The notes: generated from the sequence alone by a model not told the origin. Positions 8,009-17,824 are shown, counted from the first letter of the stretch. The stretch is 35,687 bases of DNA from an uncultured Burkholderiales bacterium (GCA_903903975.1 CAIVAS010000094.1:1-35687); one strand, 5' to 3'. Made by a program: numbers and translations.

Positions 8009-8164
8009 TCTACCGTCAGCCGAAAGAAGCGGCTACATCTACGCTAAGTGCTTGTCCCAAATGACATTTCTTGTCTTTTCTATACCGTCACGACTTGATC
8101 CGGTGTGACGGTAGAAATTTCGGGGACCCTAGCCACTCAGGATCTACCGCCAGAACTACCGTCA
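8009..8164. repeat. Five copies of TCTACCGTCA, probable integrase arm sites
   Basis: The decamer TCTACCGTCA or a close variant occurs at 8009-8018, 8081-8090 (TATACCGTCA), 8143-8152 (TCTACCGCCA) and 8155-8164 (ACTACCGTCA) on the plus strand, and at 8106-8115 on the minus strand. Such clustered short repeats next to an integrase gene are typical of sites bound by the N-terminal arm-binding domain. The binding role is inferred. Confidence 0.7.
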
Positions 8165-8182
8165 ATCTGAACCTCATCCCCC

Positions 8183-8267
8183 CGATAGTCCCTGATAGAT
8201 CACGACAGACTTATACCCATGCATATCAACAACTTACGACTGTTTTTCGACTGTCCTCGATAGTCCC
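8183..8267 (+). repeat. Second repeat pair CGATAGTCCC, with twin CGACTGT
   Basis: CGATAGTCCC occurs at 8183-8192 and 8258-8267. Between them CGACTGT occurs twice, at 8237-8243 and 8248-8254, exactly 11 bases apart, about one helical turn. The second CGATAGTCCC lies 14 bases from the guaA-overlapping core. These could be sites for an excision factor or host protein, or core-flanking integrase sites. Confidence 0.5.
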
Positions 8268-8281
8268 CGAAAGACGTCGAA

Positions 8282-8293
8282 TCATTCCCACTC
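8282..8293 (-). repeat. Attachment core GAGTGGGAATGA overlapping the guaA stop codon
   Basis: Read on the minus strand, the last 12 bases of guaA are GAGTGGGAATGA and encode the final Glu-Trp-Glu-stop. I recall this as the core of guaA-specific island attachment. Insertion here leaves guaA intact because the core regenerates its 3' end. The paired copy should lie beyond the left edge of the window. Confidence 0.7.
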
Positions 8294-9865
8294 GATCGTC
8301 GCAGGCGGCTTGCTCGAGACGTCATAAGCCACCCGATTGATGCCGCGCACCTCATTGATGATCCGACCCGACACCTTCTTCAGCAGCGAATAAGGCAACT
8401 CGGCCCAGTCGGCGGTCATGAAGTCGCTGGTCTGGACCGCCCGCAATGCGACGACATAGTCGTAGGTGCGGCCATCGCCCATCACGCCCACGCTCTTGAC
8501 CGGCAAGAACACCGTGAACGCCTGGCTGGTCTTGTCGTACCAGCTCTTGCCATCAGTGGGGTCGATGCAGGCGCGCAACTCATCGATGAAGATCGCATCG
8601 GCGCGCTGCAGCAGTGATACGAATTCGGGCTTGATTTCGCCCAGGATGCGAACCCCCAGCCCGGGGCCAGGGAAGGGATGCCGATAGACCATCTCGGACG
8701 GCAATCCGAGCGCTACGCCCAGCTCTCGCACCTCGTCCTTGAAGAGATCGCGCAAGGGCTCGAGCAGCTTCAGACCGAGCGTCTCGGGTAGCCCACCGAC
8801 ATTGTGGTGACTCTTGATGGTGGTGGCCTTCTTGGTCTTGGCACCACCCGATTCGATGACATCGGGATAGATTGTGCCTTGCGCCAGCCACTTCGCATTA
8901 GCCAGCTTGCCGGCTTCGCGCTGAAAGACCTCGACAAATTCACGGCCGATGATCTTGCGCTTGGCCTCGGGGTCGGTCACGCCTTTGAGCGCACCGAGAA
9001 ACTCGGCGCTGGCATCAACATGAACGACCTTGGCATTGAGGCGGCCTACGAACATCTCCATGACCATCTGCGCCTCGTTCAGTCGCAGCAGACCATGGTC
9101 GACAAAAACGCAGGTGAGCTGATCGCCGATTGCGCGATGAATGAGTGCCGCCGCGACACTCGAATCAACCCCACCCGACAGGCCGAGGATGACCTGCTCA
9201 TCGCCGACCTGCTCACGGATGAGCGCCACCGCCTCGTCGATATGGTCACGCATCACCCAGTCGGGCCTGGCACCGGCAATCTTGAGCACGAATCGCTCGA
9301 GCAGCGCCCTGCCCTGCACGGTATGCGTCACCTCGGGGTGAAACTGCACCGCGTAGTAGCCGCGTGATTCATCCGCCATGCCGGCAATCGGACAGCTCGG
9401 TGTACTGGCCATCAGCTTGAAGCCGGGCGGCAAGGCGGTGACCTTGTCGCCATGGCTCATCCAGACCTTGAGCATGCCGTGGCCTTCGACGGTCGCGAAA
9501 TCCTGGATGCCATCGAGCAATCGGGTATGACCGTGCGCGCGAACCTCGGCATAGCCGAACTCTCGATGGTTACTGGCCTCGACTTGCCCGCCTTGCTGCA
9601 CCGCCATCGTGAACATGCCATAGCAGATGCCCAGCACCGGCACACCGAGATCCCAGACCGCCTGCGGCGCGCGCAGATCATGCTCTTCGTAGGTGCTGGC
9701 ATGGCTGCCCGACAGAATGACGCCCTTGGGTGCGAACTCGCGCACGAAGGCATCGCTCACGTCATTGGGGTGAATCTCGCAGTAGACATTGGCCTCGCGC
9801 ACCCGGCGGGCAATCAGCTGGGTGACCTGCGAGCCGAAGTCGAGAATCAGGATCCGGTCGTGCAT
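8282..9865 (-). CDS. guaA: GMP synthase (glutamine-hydrolysing)
   Basis: The 527-residue enzyme converts XMP to GMP with ATP and glutamine, the last step of guanine nucleotide synthesis, in the cytoplasm. The N-terminal class I amidotransferase domain (1-195) has catalytic C81 (GICYGM), H176 and E178 (QFHPEV). The ATP-pyrophosphatase domain has the P-loop SGGVDSS at 230-236. The C-terminal dimerisation domain ends 'PPATIEWE', as in other GuaA proteins. It is the last gene of guaB-SIMPL-guaA, with a 15-base gap after the SIMPL gene. The island is inserted right after its stop codon and the coding sequence is undamaged. Confidence 0.98.
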   Translation of the reverse strand: MHDRILILDFGSQVTQLIARRVREANVYCEIHPNDVSDAFVREFAPKGVILSGSHASTYEEHDLRAPQAVWDLGVPVLGICYGMFTMAVQQGGQVEASNHREFGYAEVRAHGHTRLLDGIQDFATVEGHGMLKVWMSHGDKVTALPPGFKLMASTPSCPIAGMADESRGYYAVQFHPEVTHTVQGRALLERFVLKIAGARPDWVMRDHIDEAVALIREQVGDEQVILGLSGGVDSSVAAALIHRAIGDQLTCVFVDHGLLRLNEAQMVMEMFVGRLNAKVVHVDASAEFLGALKGVTDPEAKRKIIGREFVEVFQREAGKLANAKWLAQGTIYPDVIESGGAKTKKATTIKSHHNVGGLPETLGLKLLEPLRDLFKDEVRELGVALGLPSEMVYRHPFPGPGLGVRILGEIKPEFVSLLQRADAIFIDELRACIDPTDGKSWYDKTSQAFTVFLPVKSVGVMGDGRTYDYVVALRAVQTSDFMTADWAELPYSLLKKVSGRIINEVRGINRVAYDVSSKPPATIEWE

Positions 9866-9880
9866 GGCGTGAAATCGACC

Positions 9881-10597
9881 TCAGTCCTGAAGGTAATACT
9901 CGATTGTCGAGACAACCCGCACCTTCTTGATGTGCGGCGTACTTGCATCGCGGTCTTCGATGGAAAACTGACCCTGCGCGGCGCGCTTGACCTTACCCAG
10001 GGCGCTTGCGGTATCGGTGGCGAACTTGCCGGCCGACTCGCGGGCATTCTTGACTGCCTGCTCGATCATCACCGGCTTGATGGAATTGAGGCCATCAAAC
10101 ACGAACTGCACGCCGGGCCCTTCGCCTGACACCACGACACCCTGCTTGCCCAGATCGCCGAGCTTGCCGATCGCCACTCTCACCTCATCGACTTTGGGCG
10201 TGTAGACGGTGACCACCGCCTTGCCCAGATATCTGAATTTGCCGTTCTGTTCGCCATATTCGCGAGCCTGACGATCGACGATCGTAGGTGGCCCGAAAGT
10301 GATCTCGGCAGGCTCGAACTCGCGCTCTTTCAGGAAAGCCTCGATCGCGGCCTTGTGCGCTTCGAAACGCGCATAAAGCGCCGGCAGGTCGTTGTCGGTA
10401 TCGGTATAGCTGATCGGCCAGATGGCCAGATTGGCCGGCACTTCGCGCTCGGCCAAACCCTTGACCTCGACCGTTCTTTCCTGCGCACGGTACTTCAGAA
10501 AACCGGCAGACAGGGACATCCCCAAGCCGATCAGACCAAGCGCCAGAAGTACACCGACGATGGCCGCAGCAATCGGCCCAATGATTCGTTCGTTCAT
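9881..10597 (-). CDS. SIMPL-domain (DUF541) membrane-anchored protein
   Basis: The 238-residue protein starts with one membrane helix (about 8-31) followed by a periplasmic SIMPL/DUF541 domain (about 40-238), seen in 'RTVEVKGLAEREVPANLAIW' at its start and in alternating strands and helices. Family members are exported proteins of unsettled function, some linked to oxidative stress or outer-membrane processes. The ATG at 10597 comes one base after the guaB stop, and guaA begins 15 bases after its own stop, so it is embedded in the gua operon. No functional link with GMP synthesis is evident from the sequence. Confidence 0.85.
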   Translation of the reverse strand: MNERIIGPIAAAIVGVLLALGLIGLGMSLSAGFLKYRAQERTVEVKGLAEREVPANLAIWPISYTDTDNDLPALYARFEAHKAAIEAFLKEREFEPAEITFGPPTIVDRQAREYGEQNGKFRYLGKAVVTVYTPKVDEVRVAIGKLGDLGKQGVVVSGEGPGVQFVFDGLNSIKPVMIEQAVKNARESAGKFATDTASALGKVKRAAQGQFSIEDRDASTPHIKKVRVVSTIEYYLQD

Positions 10598-10598
10598 G

Positions 10599-12161
<1,563 letters not shown>

Positions 12162-12201
12162 CTAAGCGGACCACCCGATCAGACTTCGAGGTTCAGGCGT
12201 C

Positions 12202-12723
12202 ATGCTGGTGCGACATCTTCTTCCTGTTCTTTTGCTGGCTCTCGCGGCCGCCGATGCGACTGCGCAATACAAATGGCGCGATGCCAATGGGCGAACGGTG
12301 TACTCCGACTTGCCGCCTCCCGTTTCGGTCGCGCCCAGCGCGGTGCTTGATGCACCCGTGCGGCAGGCCCCTGCGGTTGCAACTGTCGGATCGGGTGGTC
12401 CGGCGGAACAGGCCGTCATTCAGGACAAAGCATCCGCGGTCAACAAGGCGGCGCCTCTGACGCCCGCCGATCGTGAACTCGAATCGCGCAAGCGCGCGGC
12501 AGACAAAGTCGTCGCTGACCGCAAGACCGCCGAAGCAGCCGATCGCAACCGCGAGTTGGCCGAGCAATGCACGGTCGCGCGTTCGAATCTGGCAGCGGTC
12601 GACAGTGGCATGCGCATCGCACAGATCAACGCCAAGGGCGAACGCGAAGTCCTCGACGATGCGCAACGCGCGGTTCGTGCCGATCAGGCCCGCGACGTGA
12701 TCAAGGCCGCCTGCAAGAGCTAG
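12202..12723 (+). CDS. Exported DUF4124-domain protein
   Basis: The 173-residue protein has a signal peptide (about 1-21, cleavage after the ATA motif) followed by the short DUF4124 segment 'QYKWRDANGRTVYSDLPPP' at 22-40, a beta-hairpin common in periplasmic betaproteobacterial proteins. A proline/alanine-rich linker follows, then a charged helical region (about 85-170) that may form a coiled coil. Its function is unknown. It is transcribed divergently from guaB over a 142-bp gap and converges on rnfH with 22 bases between them. Confidence 0.8.
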   Translation: MLVRHLLPVLLLALAAADATAQYKWRDANGRTVYSDLPPPVSVAPSAVLDAPVRQAPAVATVGSGGPAEQAVIQDKASAVNKAAPLTPADRELESRKRAADKVVADRKTAEAADRNRELAEQCTVARSNLAAVDSGMRIAQINAKGEREVLDDAQRAVRADQARDVIKAACKS

Positions 12724-12745
12724 GCGGCAAATCCCAGACCGCGCC

Positions 12746-13135
12746 CTAGACCGCGCGATCGGGCGTCCAGCGCCTCTCGCCTGCAAGACGCCTGCGATGA
12801 TCTGCCCTGCGCTGGCGGGCGATTTTCGGATCGACCATCACGCGCGGCAACAGTTCAATCCGATCGCCATCGTGCAAGGGGTCGGTCAGCGATACCCGAC
12901 GGCCGAAGCAGGCCACGCCAAGCGCATCGGCCTCCCAAGGCAAAACGCTGCCGTCATGCGATTCACTGACTGAGCGATCAGGTATCAGTTGAGCCATCCC
13001 GCTGGCTGCCAGTGCCTGCGCGACCGTCGTGCCTGCCTCGACGTCGAGCGTGACGCGCAAGGGCGGATCGACGCCAATCCAGACGACCTCGATCGACAGT
13101 CGACATGACGCGACAGACTGAATCGCCTCAGCCAT
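12746..13135 (-). CDS. rnfH: RnfH-family ubiquitin-fold protein
   Basis: The 129-residue product belongs to the small RnfH family (beta-grasp, ubiquitin-like). Visible family features are an N-terminal strand 'IEVVWIGVDPP', the segment 'VACFGRRVSLTDPLHDGDRI' and the 'ELLPRVMVDPKIARQRRA' tail, where PK-x-x-R is characteristic. Its exact role is unsettled. It follows ratA with an 8-base overlap (ATGGCTGA), the usual ratA-rnfH pairing in proteobacteria. The C-terminal tail is basic and probably disordered. Confidence 0.9.
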   Translation of the reverse strand: MAEAIQSVASCRLSIEVVWIGVDPPLRVTLDVEAGTTVAQALAASGMAQLIPDRSVSESHDGSVLPWEADALGVACFGRRVSLTDPLHDGDRIELLPRVMVDPKIARQRRADHRRRLAGERRWTPDRAV

Positions 13136-13559
13136 ACAGGGTTTCTGCGCGCTTCACGAAAGCGTCGACAAAACTGCCGGCAATCTGATCGAACACCGGC
13201 GACAACGCCCGCGACAGCAGCGCGCCGGCGAACACATAGTCGAGCGAAAATTCGACTTTGCAGGCGTCGGCACGCAAAGGCGTGAATACCCACTGGCCAT
13301 CCAGCTTTGAGAAGGGCCCATCGCGCAGCGTCATGCTGATGCGCTGGTCGCGGACATGGCGGTTCTCGGTGGTGAAGGACTGGCGCAGCCCGAGATAGTC
13401 GATTCGCAGCGTGGCCACCATGAATTCGTCGGTGCGCTCATGAATCTGGGCCCCACCGCACCATGGCAGGAAAAGCGGATAGTCCTCGACCCGCTCGACC
13501 AACTCGAACATGCGCGGAGCACCATAGGGAACGAGAACCGACTTGTTGACCAGCGGCAT
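13128..13559 (-). CDS. ratA: RatA-like START/SRPBCC-domain protein
   Basis: The 143-residue protein fills one SRPBCC fold. Its start 'MPLVNKSVLVPYGAPRMFEL' and the segments 'VEDYPLFLPWCGGAQIHERT' and 'VFDQIAGSFVDAFVKRAETL' are typical of the RatA/Coq10 group. In E. coli RatA was reported as an inhibitor of ribosome subunit joining; elsewhere the family is tied to ubiquinone handling. Which applies here is open. The ATG at 13559 is chosen over upstream codons because homology begins there. It overlaps rnfH by 8 bases and is divergent from smpB, a conserved arrangement. Confidence 0.9.
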   Translation of the reverse strand: MPLVNKSVLVPYGAPRMFELVERVEDYPLFLPWCGGAQIHERTDEFMVATLRIDYLGLRQSFTTENRHVRDQRISMTLRDGPFSKLDGQWVFTPLRADACKVEFSLDYVFAGALLSRALSPVFDQIAGSFVDAFVKRAETLYG

Positions 13560-13650
13560 GCGAGGCTCTGGGTTGGGCTTGACTGACGCAGGCCGGGGCG
13601 GGCTGCTAGACTCGTCGAATTCTACCCGGCCGTCGTCGTGACGGCACACC

Positions 13651-14109
13651 ATGAGCATTGTCGACAATCGCAAGGCTTTCCACGACTTCTTCATCGAGGA
13701 GAAGTTCGAGGCCGGGCTGGTCCTGGAAGGCTGGGAAGTCAAAGCCATCCGCGCCGGCCGAGCCCATCTGAAAGAGGCCTACGTCATCGTGCGCGGTGCC
13801 GAGCTGGCGCTGCTCGGCGCGCACATCTCGCCGCTCACCGCTGCATCGACCCATGTCAATCCTGATCCCACCCGCACCCGCAAGCTGCTGATGCATGGGC
13901 ACGAGATCGCCAAGCTGATCGGCAAGGTCGAACGCGCCGGCTTCACCCTGGTGCCGCTCGATCTGCATTACAAGGGCGGGCGGATCAAGCTGGAAGTGGG
14001 CCTTGCCAAAGGCAAGAAGCAATACGACAAGCGCGATGCCGAACGCGAGCGCGAGTGGCTGCGCGAAAAGCAGCGCATCGTCAAAGGCGGTACCCGGGTC
14101 TCGGGCTGA
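13651..14109 (+). CDS. smpB: SsrA-binding protein
   Basis: The 152-residue protein binds tmRNA and delivers it to stalled ribosomes for trans-translation. The oligonucleotide-binding barrel begins '[20 protein letters not shown]' and continues with the hallmark '[19 protein letters not shown]'. The C-terminal tail '[20 protein letters not shown]' becomes helical in the mRNA channel. Length and motifs are complete. The ssrA gene itself is not in this window. The 91-bp gap to ratA holds the divergent promoters. Confidence 0.97.
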   Translation: MSIVDNRKAFHDFFIEEKFEAGLVLEGWEVKAIRAGRAHLKEAYVIVRGAELALLGAHISPLTAASTHVNPDPTRTRKLLMHGHEIAKLIGKVERAGFTLVPLDLHYKGGRIKLEVGLAKGKKQYDKRDAEREREWLREKQRIVKGGTRVSG

Positions 14110-14126
14110 GGCGCTCAGTCCGGTGA

Positions 14127-15074
14127 TCAGGCCGGCGGACCAACCGCAGGCGACCCGGCAACCGGCTGCTTCACAACGGTCATCGCGCTGGCAATCAGCG
14201 ACGACATATCGGCCAGATTGGCCGGCACGATCAGGGTATTGCCCTGGCGCGCGAGTTCACCGAAGGCCTGAACATACTGCTCGGCGATCTTGAGGTTGAC
14301 CGCATTCATGCCGCCCGGTCGCTCGATGGCCTGGGCAATGCGCTCGAGCGCCGCCGCGGTCGCGCCGGCCACCGACAGAATCGCTGCTGCCTGACCCTGC
14401 GCCTTGTTGATCTCGGCCTGCTTGTCACCCTCTGATCGCTGGATCGAGGCTTCACGCTCGCCGGTGGCGATATTGATCTGCTCCTGCTTGCGACCTTCCG
14501 ATGCGGCGATCAGGGCGCGCTTTTCGCGCTCGGCGGTGATCTGCGCCTGCATCGAGCGCAGGATTTCGGCCGGAGGCGTGAGGTCCTTGATCTCGTAGCG
14601 AAGCACCTTCACGCCCCAGCTCATTGCCGCCTCGTCGAGCGCCGAGACCACGCTGCTGTTGATGAAATCACGCTCCTCGAAGGTTCGATCAAGCTCCAGC
14701 CGGCCGATCACCGAACGCAGCGTGGTCTGCGAAAGCTGGGTGATCGCAACGATGAAGTTCGACGAGCCATAAGACGCCCGCGTGGGGTCGGTGACCTGAA
14801 AATAGAGCACGCCATCGACGGTCAGCTGGGTATTGTCCTTGGTGATGCAGACCTGACTCGGGACATCCATCGGGATTTCCTTGAGCAGATGCTTGTAGGC
14901 CACCCGATCGATGAAGGGCACCACGAAAGACAGACCCGGCGTGAGGGTGCGGTGGTATTTGCCCAGCCGCTCGACCACCCAGGCATGCTGCTGCGGGACG
15001 ACCTTGAGCGTCTGGACGATAACCACGACGGCCAGAACCAGGACCACTGCGGCGATGACACTGCTTCCGATCAT
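14127..15074 (-). CDS. SPFH/stomatin-family membrane protein (QmcA-like)
   Basis: The 315-residue protein has an N-terminal membrane helix (about 5-23), an SPFH/band-7 domain (about 25-200; 'VPQQHAWVVERLGKYHRTL' at its start) and a long alanine- and charge-rich helix (about 195-270) for oligomerisation. Such proteins form ring-shaped membrane scaffolds and often guide membrane proteases. The gene follows an NfeD-like gene with a 66-bp gap, the standard SPFH-NfeD pairing in bacteria. It converges on smpB with 17 bases between stops. Confidence 0.92.
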   Translation of the reverse strand: MIGSSVIAAVVLVLAVVVIVQTLKVVPQQHAWVVERLGKYHRTLTPGLSFVVPFIDRVAYKHLLKEIPMDVPSQVCITKDNTQLTVDGVLYFQVTDPTRASYGSSNFIVAITQLSQTTLRSVIGRLELDRTFEERDFINSSVVSALDEAAMSWGVKVLRYEIKDLTPPAEILRSMQAQITAEREKRALIAASEGRKQEQINIATGEREASIQRSEGDKQAEINKAQGQAAAILSVAGATAAALERIAQAIERPGGMNAVNLKIAEQYVQAFGELARQGNTLIVPANLADMSSLIASAMTVVKQPVAGSPAVGPPA

Positions 15075-15140
15075 TCAAACCTCACTTGCTTGATGGCTGA
15101 CGCTGCAGCCCTCGGGTAGCGGCGAACTGCCGCGTTGCTG

Positions 15141-15566
15141 TCAGTGTCGGCTCAGCACCAGCTGGTTGCCGACGACCTCGCGGATAACGAACTCGCCTGG
15201 CTCCGGCGTCTGCCCATGGGCGATTCGGGCGGTCCACTGCGTGCCGCGATACTGGATGCTGGCCAGACCATTGGTATCCCAGGCATCGACCTGCACCCGT
15301 TCGCCGATGTCGGCAAGCACATCGGCGTTTTGCCCGGCCGGCAGTTGCGATGAGGCGCCAGTGCGCGATCGCCGCACCCAGGCGGCCCCCGCAAGACTGA
15401 TGACCGCCGCGGTCAGGCACTGCGCCCAGATCGGACCACCGAGGGCCGCGGCCATCCCGGCAGCGACGCAGCCGCATGCGATGACGAGCAGGTAGAAGGT
15501 CCCCGAGATGAGTTCGAGGATGCCCAGGGCCAGCGCCAGCAACCACCACCAGTATTGAATCGCCAT
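15141..15566 (-). CDS. NfeD-like membrane protein
   Basis: The 141-residue protein starts with two or three hydrophobic helices (about 5-31 and 38-64), followed by a C-terminal OB-fold domain (about 82-141; 'DIGERVQVDAWDTNGLASIQ'). This short NfeD form lacks the serine-protease domain of long NfeD proteins. It is the partner of the SPFH protein downstream, with which it should assemble in the inner membrane. The start at 15566 puts a conserved aromatic run (QYWWWL) at the N-terminus. Confidence 0.88.
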   Translation of the reverse strand: MAIQYWWWLLALALGILELISGTFYLLVIACGCVAAGMAAALGGPIWAQCLTAAVISLAGAAWVRRSRTGASSQLPAGQNADVLADIGERVQVDAWDTNGLASIQYRGTQWTARIAHGQTPEPGEFVIREVVGNQLVLSRH

Positions 15567-15798
15567 AGGGGCGGAGCATCTCGCGTGTGGAGGCCAAGGT
15601 CAATCGGAATGCGACCCCGGCGCCCGGGCAATGATGTCGCGCGCAGACAATCGCGGCATAAATAGCCCTGGCAATCGAGGAACGGCTGCTGGTAACCTTT
15701 GCGGCTAATCGAATCAGCGTTGCGACAGCATTGCCATCGTTCGCGTTCGAGGTGTCTGGCCCGTCAATCTACCGATCCCACTCCTGGAGAATTACCCA

Positions 15799-16944
15799 AT
15801 GAAGCTTGTTCAGACCGTATTAGGCATTGCTGTGACCGCTGCATTTGTGAGCCTGTCAGCTCCGGCTTCCGCTCAGCTCGTGGTCAAGATCGGGCATGTC
15901 GGCCCGCTCACCGGCGCCATCGCTCACCTCGGCAAAGACAACGAACTCGGCGCCAAGCTCGCCATCGAAGACCTGAACGCCAAAGGCATCAAGATCGGCG
16001 GCCAGACGGTCAAGTTCGAGCTGGTCCCTGAAGACGACGGCGCCGATCCCAAGCAGGGCACGGCCGCTGCCACAAAACTGGTTGATGCCAAGGTCAATGG
16101 TGTGATCGGTCACCTGAATTCGGGCACCACCATCCCGGCCTCCAAGATCTATCACGACGCCGGCATTCCCCAGATCTCGCCTTCGGCAACCAACCCGAAA
16201 TACACCCTGCAGGGCTTCAAGACCGCCTTTCGCGTGGTCGCCAATGATGCGCAGTTGGGCGGCGTCATGGGCCGCTATGCAGTCAAGGATCTGAAAGCCA
16301 AGAGCATCGCGATCATCGACGACCGCACGGCCTATGGTCAGGGCGTAGCCGACGAGTTCGAGAAGTCGGTCAAGGCTGCCGGCGGCAAGGTGGTCGGTCG
16401 TGAATTCACCAACGACAAGGCCACCGACTTCAACGCCATCCTGACCAAGCTCAAGGGCGCCAAGCCCGATGTGGTCTTTTATGGCGGCATGGATGCGGTG
16501 GCCGGCCCGATGCTGCGCCAGATGAAGCAGCTCGGCATCGCTGCCAAATTCATGGGCGGCGACGGCATCTGCTCGAGCGAACTGATCAAGCTTGCCGGCG
16601 ACGGCATGGGCGACGGTCAGGTGATTTGCGCGGAAGCCGGTGGCGTGAGCCCGGACAAGGCGGCAGCACTCGACACCTGGAAAGCCAGCTTCAAGACGCG
16701 CACCGGCGCGGATGTGCAGATCTATGCACCCTATGTCTATGACGCCACGATGGTGATGGCGGCTGCCATGCAAAGCGCCAACTCGGCCGATCCGAAGAAG
16801 TATCTGCCTGCCCTGGCCAAGATCAGCTACGACGGCGTGACCGGCAAGATCGCCTTCGACTCGAAAGGCGACATTCTCAATGGCGCGCTGACCTTCTATA
16901 CCTACAAGGGCGGCAAGCGTGAAATGATGATGGTCGTTCGCTGA
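15799..16944 (+). CDS. Periplasmic substrate-binding protein, branched-chain amino acid ABC type
   Basis: This 381-residue type I periplasmic binding protein has a signal peptide (1-25, cleavage after ASA). The mature part begins 'QLVVKIGHVGPLTGAIAHLG', the LivJ/LivK-type entry with the ligand-contacting loop. The two lobes are joined near 'SPSATNPKYTLQGFKTAFRV' (about 130-150). Likely ligands are branched-chain or other hydrophobic amino acids. No permease or ATPase genes flank it, so it must use components encoded elsewhere. GGAG stands 9 bases before the start, and a strong terminator follows at 17003-17027, so the gene is a single transcription unit. Confidence 0.93.
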   Translation: MKLVQTVLGIAVTAAFVSLSAPASAQLVVKIGHVGPLTGAIAHLGKDNELGAKLAIEDLNAKGIKIGGQTVKFELVPEDDGADPKQGTAAATKLVDAKVNGVIGHLNSGTTIPASKIYHDAGIPQISPSATNPKYTLQGFKTAFRVVANDAQLGGVMGRYAVKDLKAKSIAIIDDRTAYGQGVADEFEKSVKAAGGKVVGREFTNDKATDFNAILTKLKGAKPDVVFYGGMDAVAGPMLRQMKQLGIAAKFMGGDGICSSELIKLAGDGMGDGQVICAEAGGVSPDKAAALDTWKASFKTRTGADVQIYAPYVYDATMVMAAAMQSANSADPKKYLPALAKISYDGVTGKIAFDSKGDILNGALTFYTYKGGKREMMMVVR

Positions 16945-17002
16945 TCGGCCACTGCAATCAGAATCAGGGGGTCGGCCGGCAGGTCGGCCCTTGAAGCAGA
17001 TG

Positions 17003-17027
17003 AAGGCGCCGGATTCGGCGCCTTTTT
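17003..17027 (+). terminator. Intrinsic terminator after the binding-protein gene
   Basis: AAGGCGCCG and CGGCGCCTT form a perfect 9-bp stem with loop GATT, followed by a T-run (17023-17027). It lies 58 bases after the stop codon at 16944 and just before the ribosome-binding site of the lipoprotein gene at 17045. Confidence 0.9.
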
Positions 17028-17044
17028 CAATTTGGAGACTTTCA

Positions 17045-17824
17045 ATGCCAGCGACCCAGGCCCGAGCAGCTTTGTTCATCGTGTCGGCCCTGATCGGCGC
17101 CAGTCTGATCGTCGGCTGCACATCACCCGCATTGCCACCGACGCAGCCGGGTTACATCCCCAGGCCGATCGAGATCACGCCACCCGGCATGATCGGTCAG
17201 ACACCGCCACCTGCGGCAGGTCCCGGCACTGGCGCAAGACCGTCAGCACCAGGACCGTCGCTCAACGCGTCGAGCTGGTATTGGCTGGGCACGATCGGTG
17301 GCGCCGAATTCGTTTCGCCCGCCGATCCCGGCACCTTCAATCTTGAGTTCCTCGATGGCGGACAACTCGCAGCCCAGGTCGACTGCAACCGCGGCAGTTC
17401 AAGCTGGCAACAGGACGGCGGCACGCTGCGGATCGGTCCGCTGGCGACCACGCGCATGGCCTGCCCGCCCGGATCGGAAGCCACGCGCTTTGGCCGTCAA
17501 CTCCAACAAGTCAGATCGGCCGCGCTGGTTCGCGGTCTGCTCGAACTGAGCACTGAGGACGCCGGTACGATGGTTTTCGCGCGCGACCCTGAATGGCGAC
17601 TGAGCAGTTACGACTGCCCGGGTGGCTCGCCGATGCGGATCGCGGTCGGTCGAGGTCAGGCAGTGGTTCGGATGCGGACCGACGCGTGGACGCTGACCCA
17701 GCAGGCCGTCGGGTCAGGCCAGCGCTTTGCCCAGGGCAATGCGATTCTGATTATCCGCGGACCCGACGCGAACCTGATCGTCGACGGCAAGCAGATCGCC
17801 GGCCCCTGCTCCACGCGCCGCTGA
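17045..17824 (+). CDS. Lipoprotein with META domain and C-terminal MliC-like domain
   Basis: The 259-residue precursor has a lipoprotein signal peptide with lipobox LIVG-C25 and a proline-rich linker (28-75). Residues 77-182 match the META/HslJ domain ('SWYWLGTIGG' at its start, 'LATTRMACPPGSEATRF' with C140 near the middle). Residues 187-255 look like an MliC domain, the membrane-bound inhibitor of c-type lysozyme: 'YDCPGGSPMRI', 'GSGQRF' and a closing C255, where C191 and C255 could form the conserved disulfide. The protein would sit on the outer membrane facing the periplasm. GGAG at 17034-17037 supports the start at 17045. The MliC assignment is by pattern and less certain than META. Confidence 0.82.
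   Translation: MPATQARAALFIVSALIGASLIVGCTSPALPPTQPGYIPRPIEITPPGMIGQTPPPAAGPGTGARPSAPGPSLNASSWYWLGTIGGAEFVSPADPGTFNLEFLDGGQLAAQVDCNRGSSSWQQDGGTLRIGPLATTRMACPPGSEATRFGRQLQQVRSAALVRGLLELSTEDAGTMVFARDPEWRLSSYDCPGGSPMRIAVGRGQAVVRMRTDAWTLTQQAVGSGQRFAQGNAILIIRGPDANLIVDGKQIAGPCSTRR

Larger units (their letters stand above)
7984..8281. other. Island attachment region between integrase and guaA
   Basis: The 298 bp between the integrase start and the guaA stop hold no gene. They are richer in A and T than the flanks and contain two families of short repeats (listed separately), as expected of the attachment region of a tyrosine-recombinase element. The integrase promoter must also lie here. Confidence 0.7.
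1..8293. mobile_element. Genomic island at the 3' end of guaA (left end outside window)
   Basis: Everything left of guaA looks acquired. A tyrosine recombinase gene (6724-7983) sits 298 bp from the guaA stop codon and is read away from guaA. The last 12 bases of guaA are GAGTGGGAATGA, which I recall as the usual target of guaA-specific island integrases. The cargo (metal-type repressors, ABC transporter, CDF exporter, GST) has no relation to the core genes on the other side. The second att copy should lie left of the window; I saw no other full copy inside it. GC content is similar to the core, so composition does not mark the boundary. The island identity is inferred from integrase, target and context. 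Confidence 0.8.

Noticed and set aside
14100-14130. Possible tmRNA gene next to smpB
   Set aside because: Only 17 bases separate smpB from the next gene, and no tmRNA-like sequence is seen in nearby gaps.
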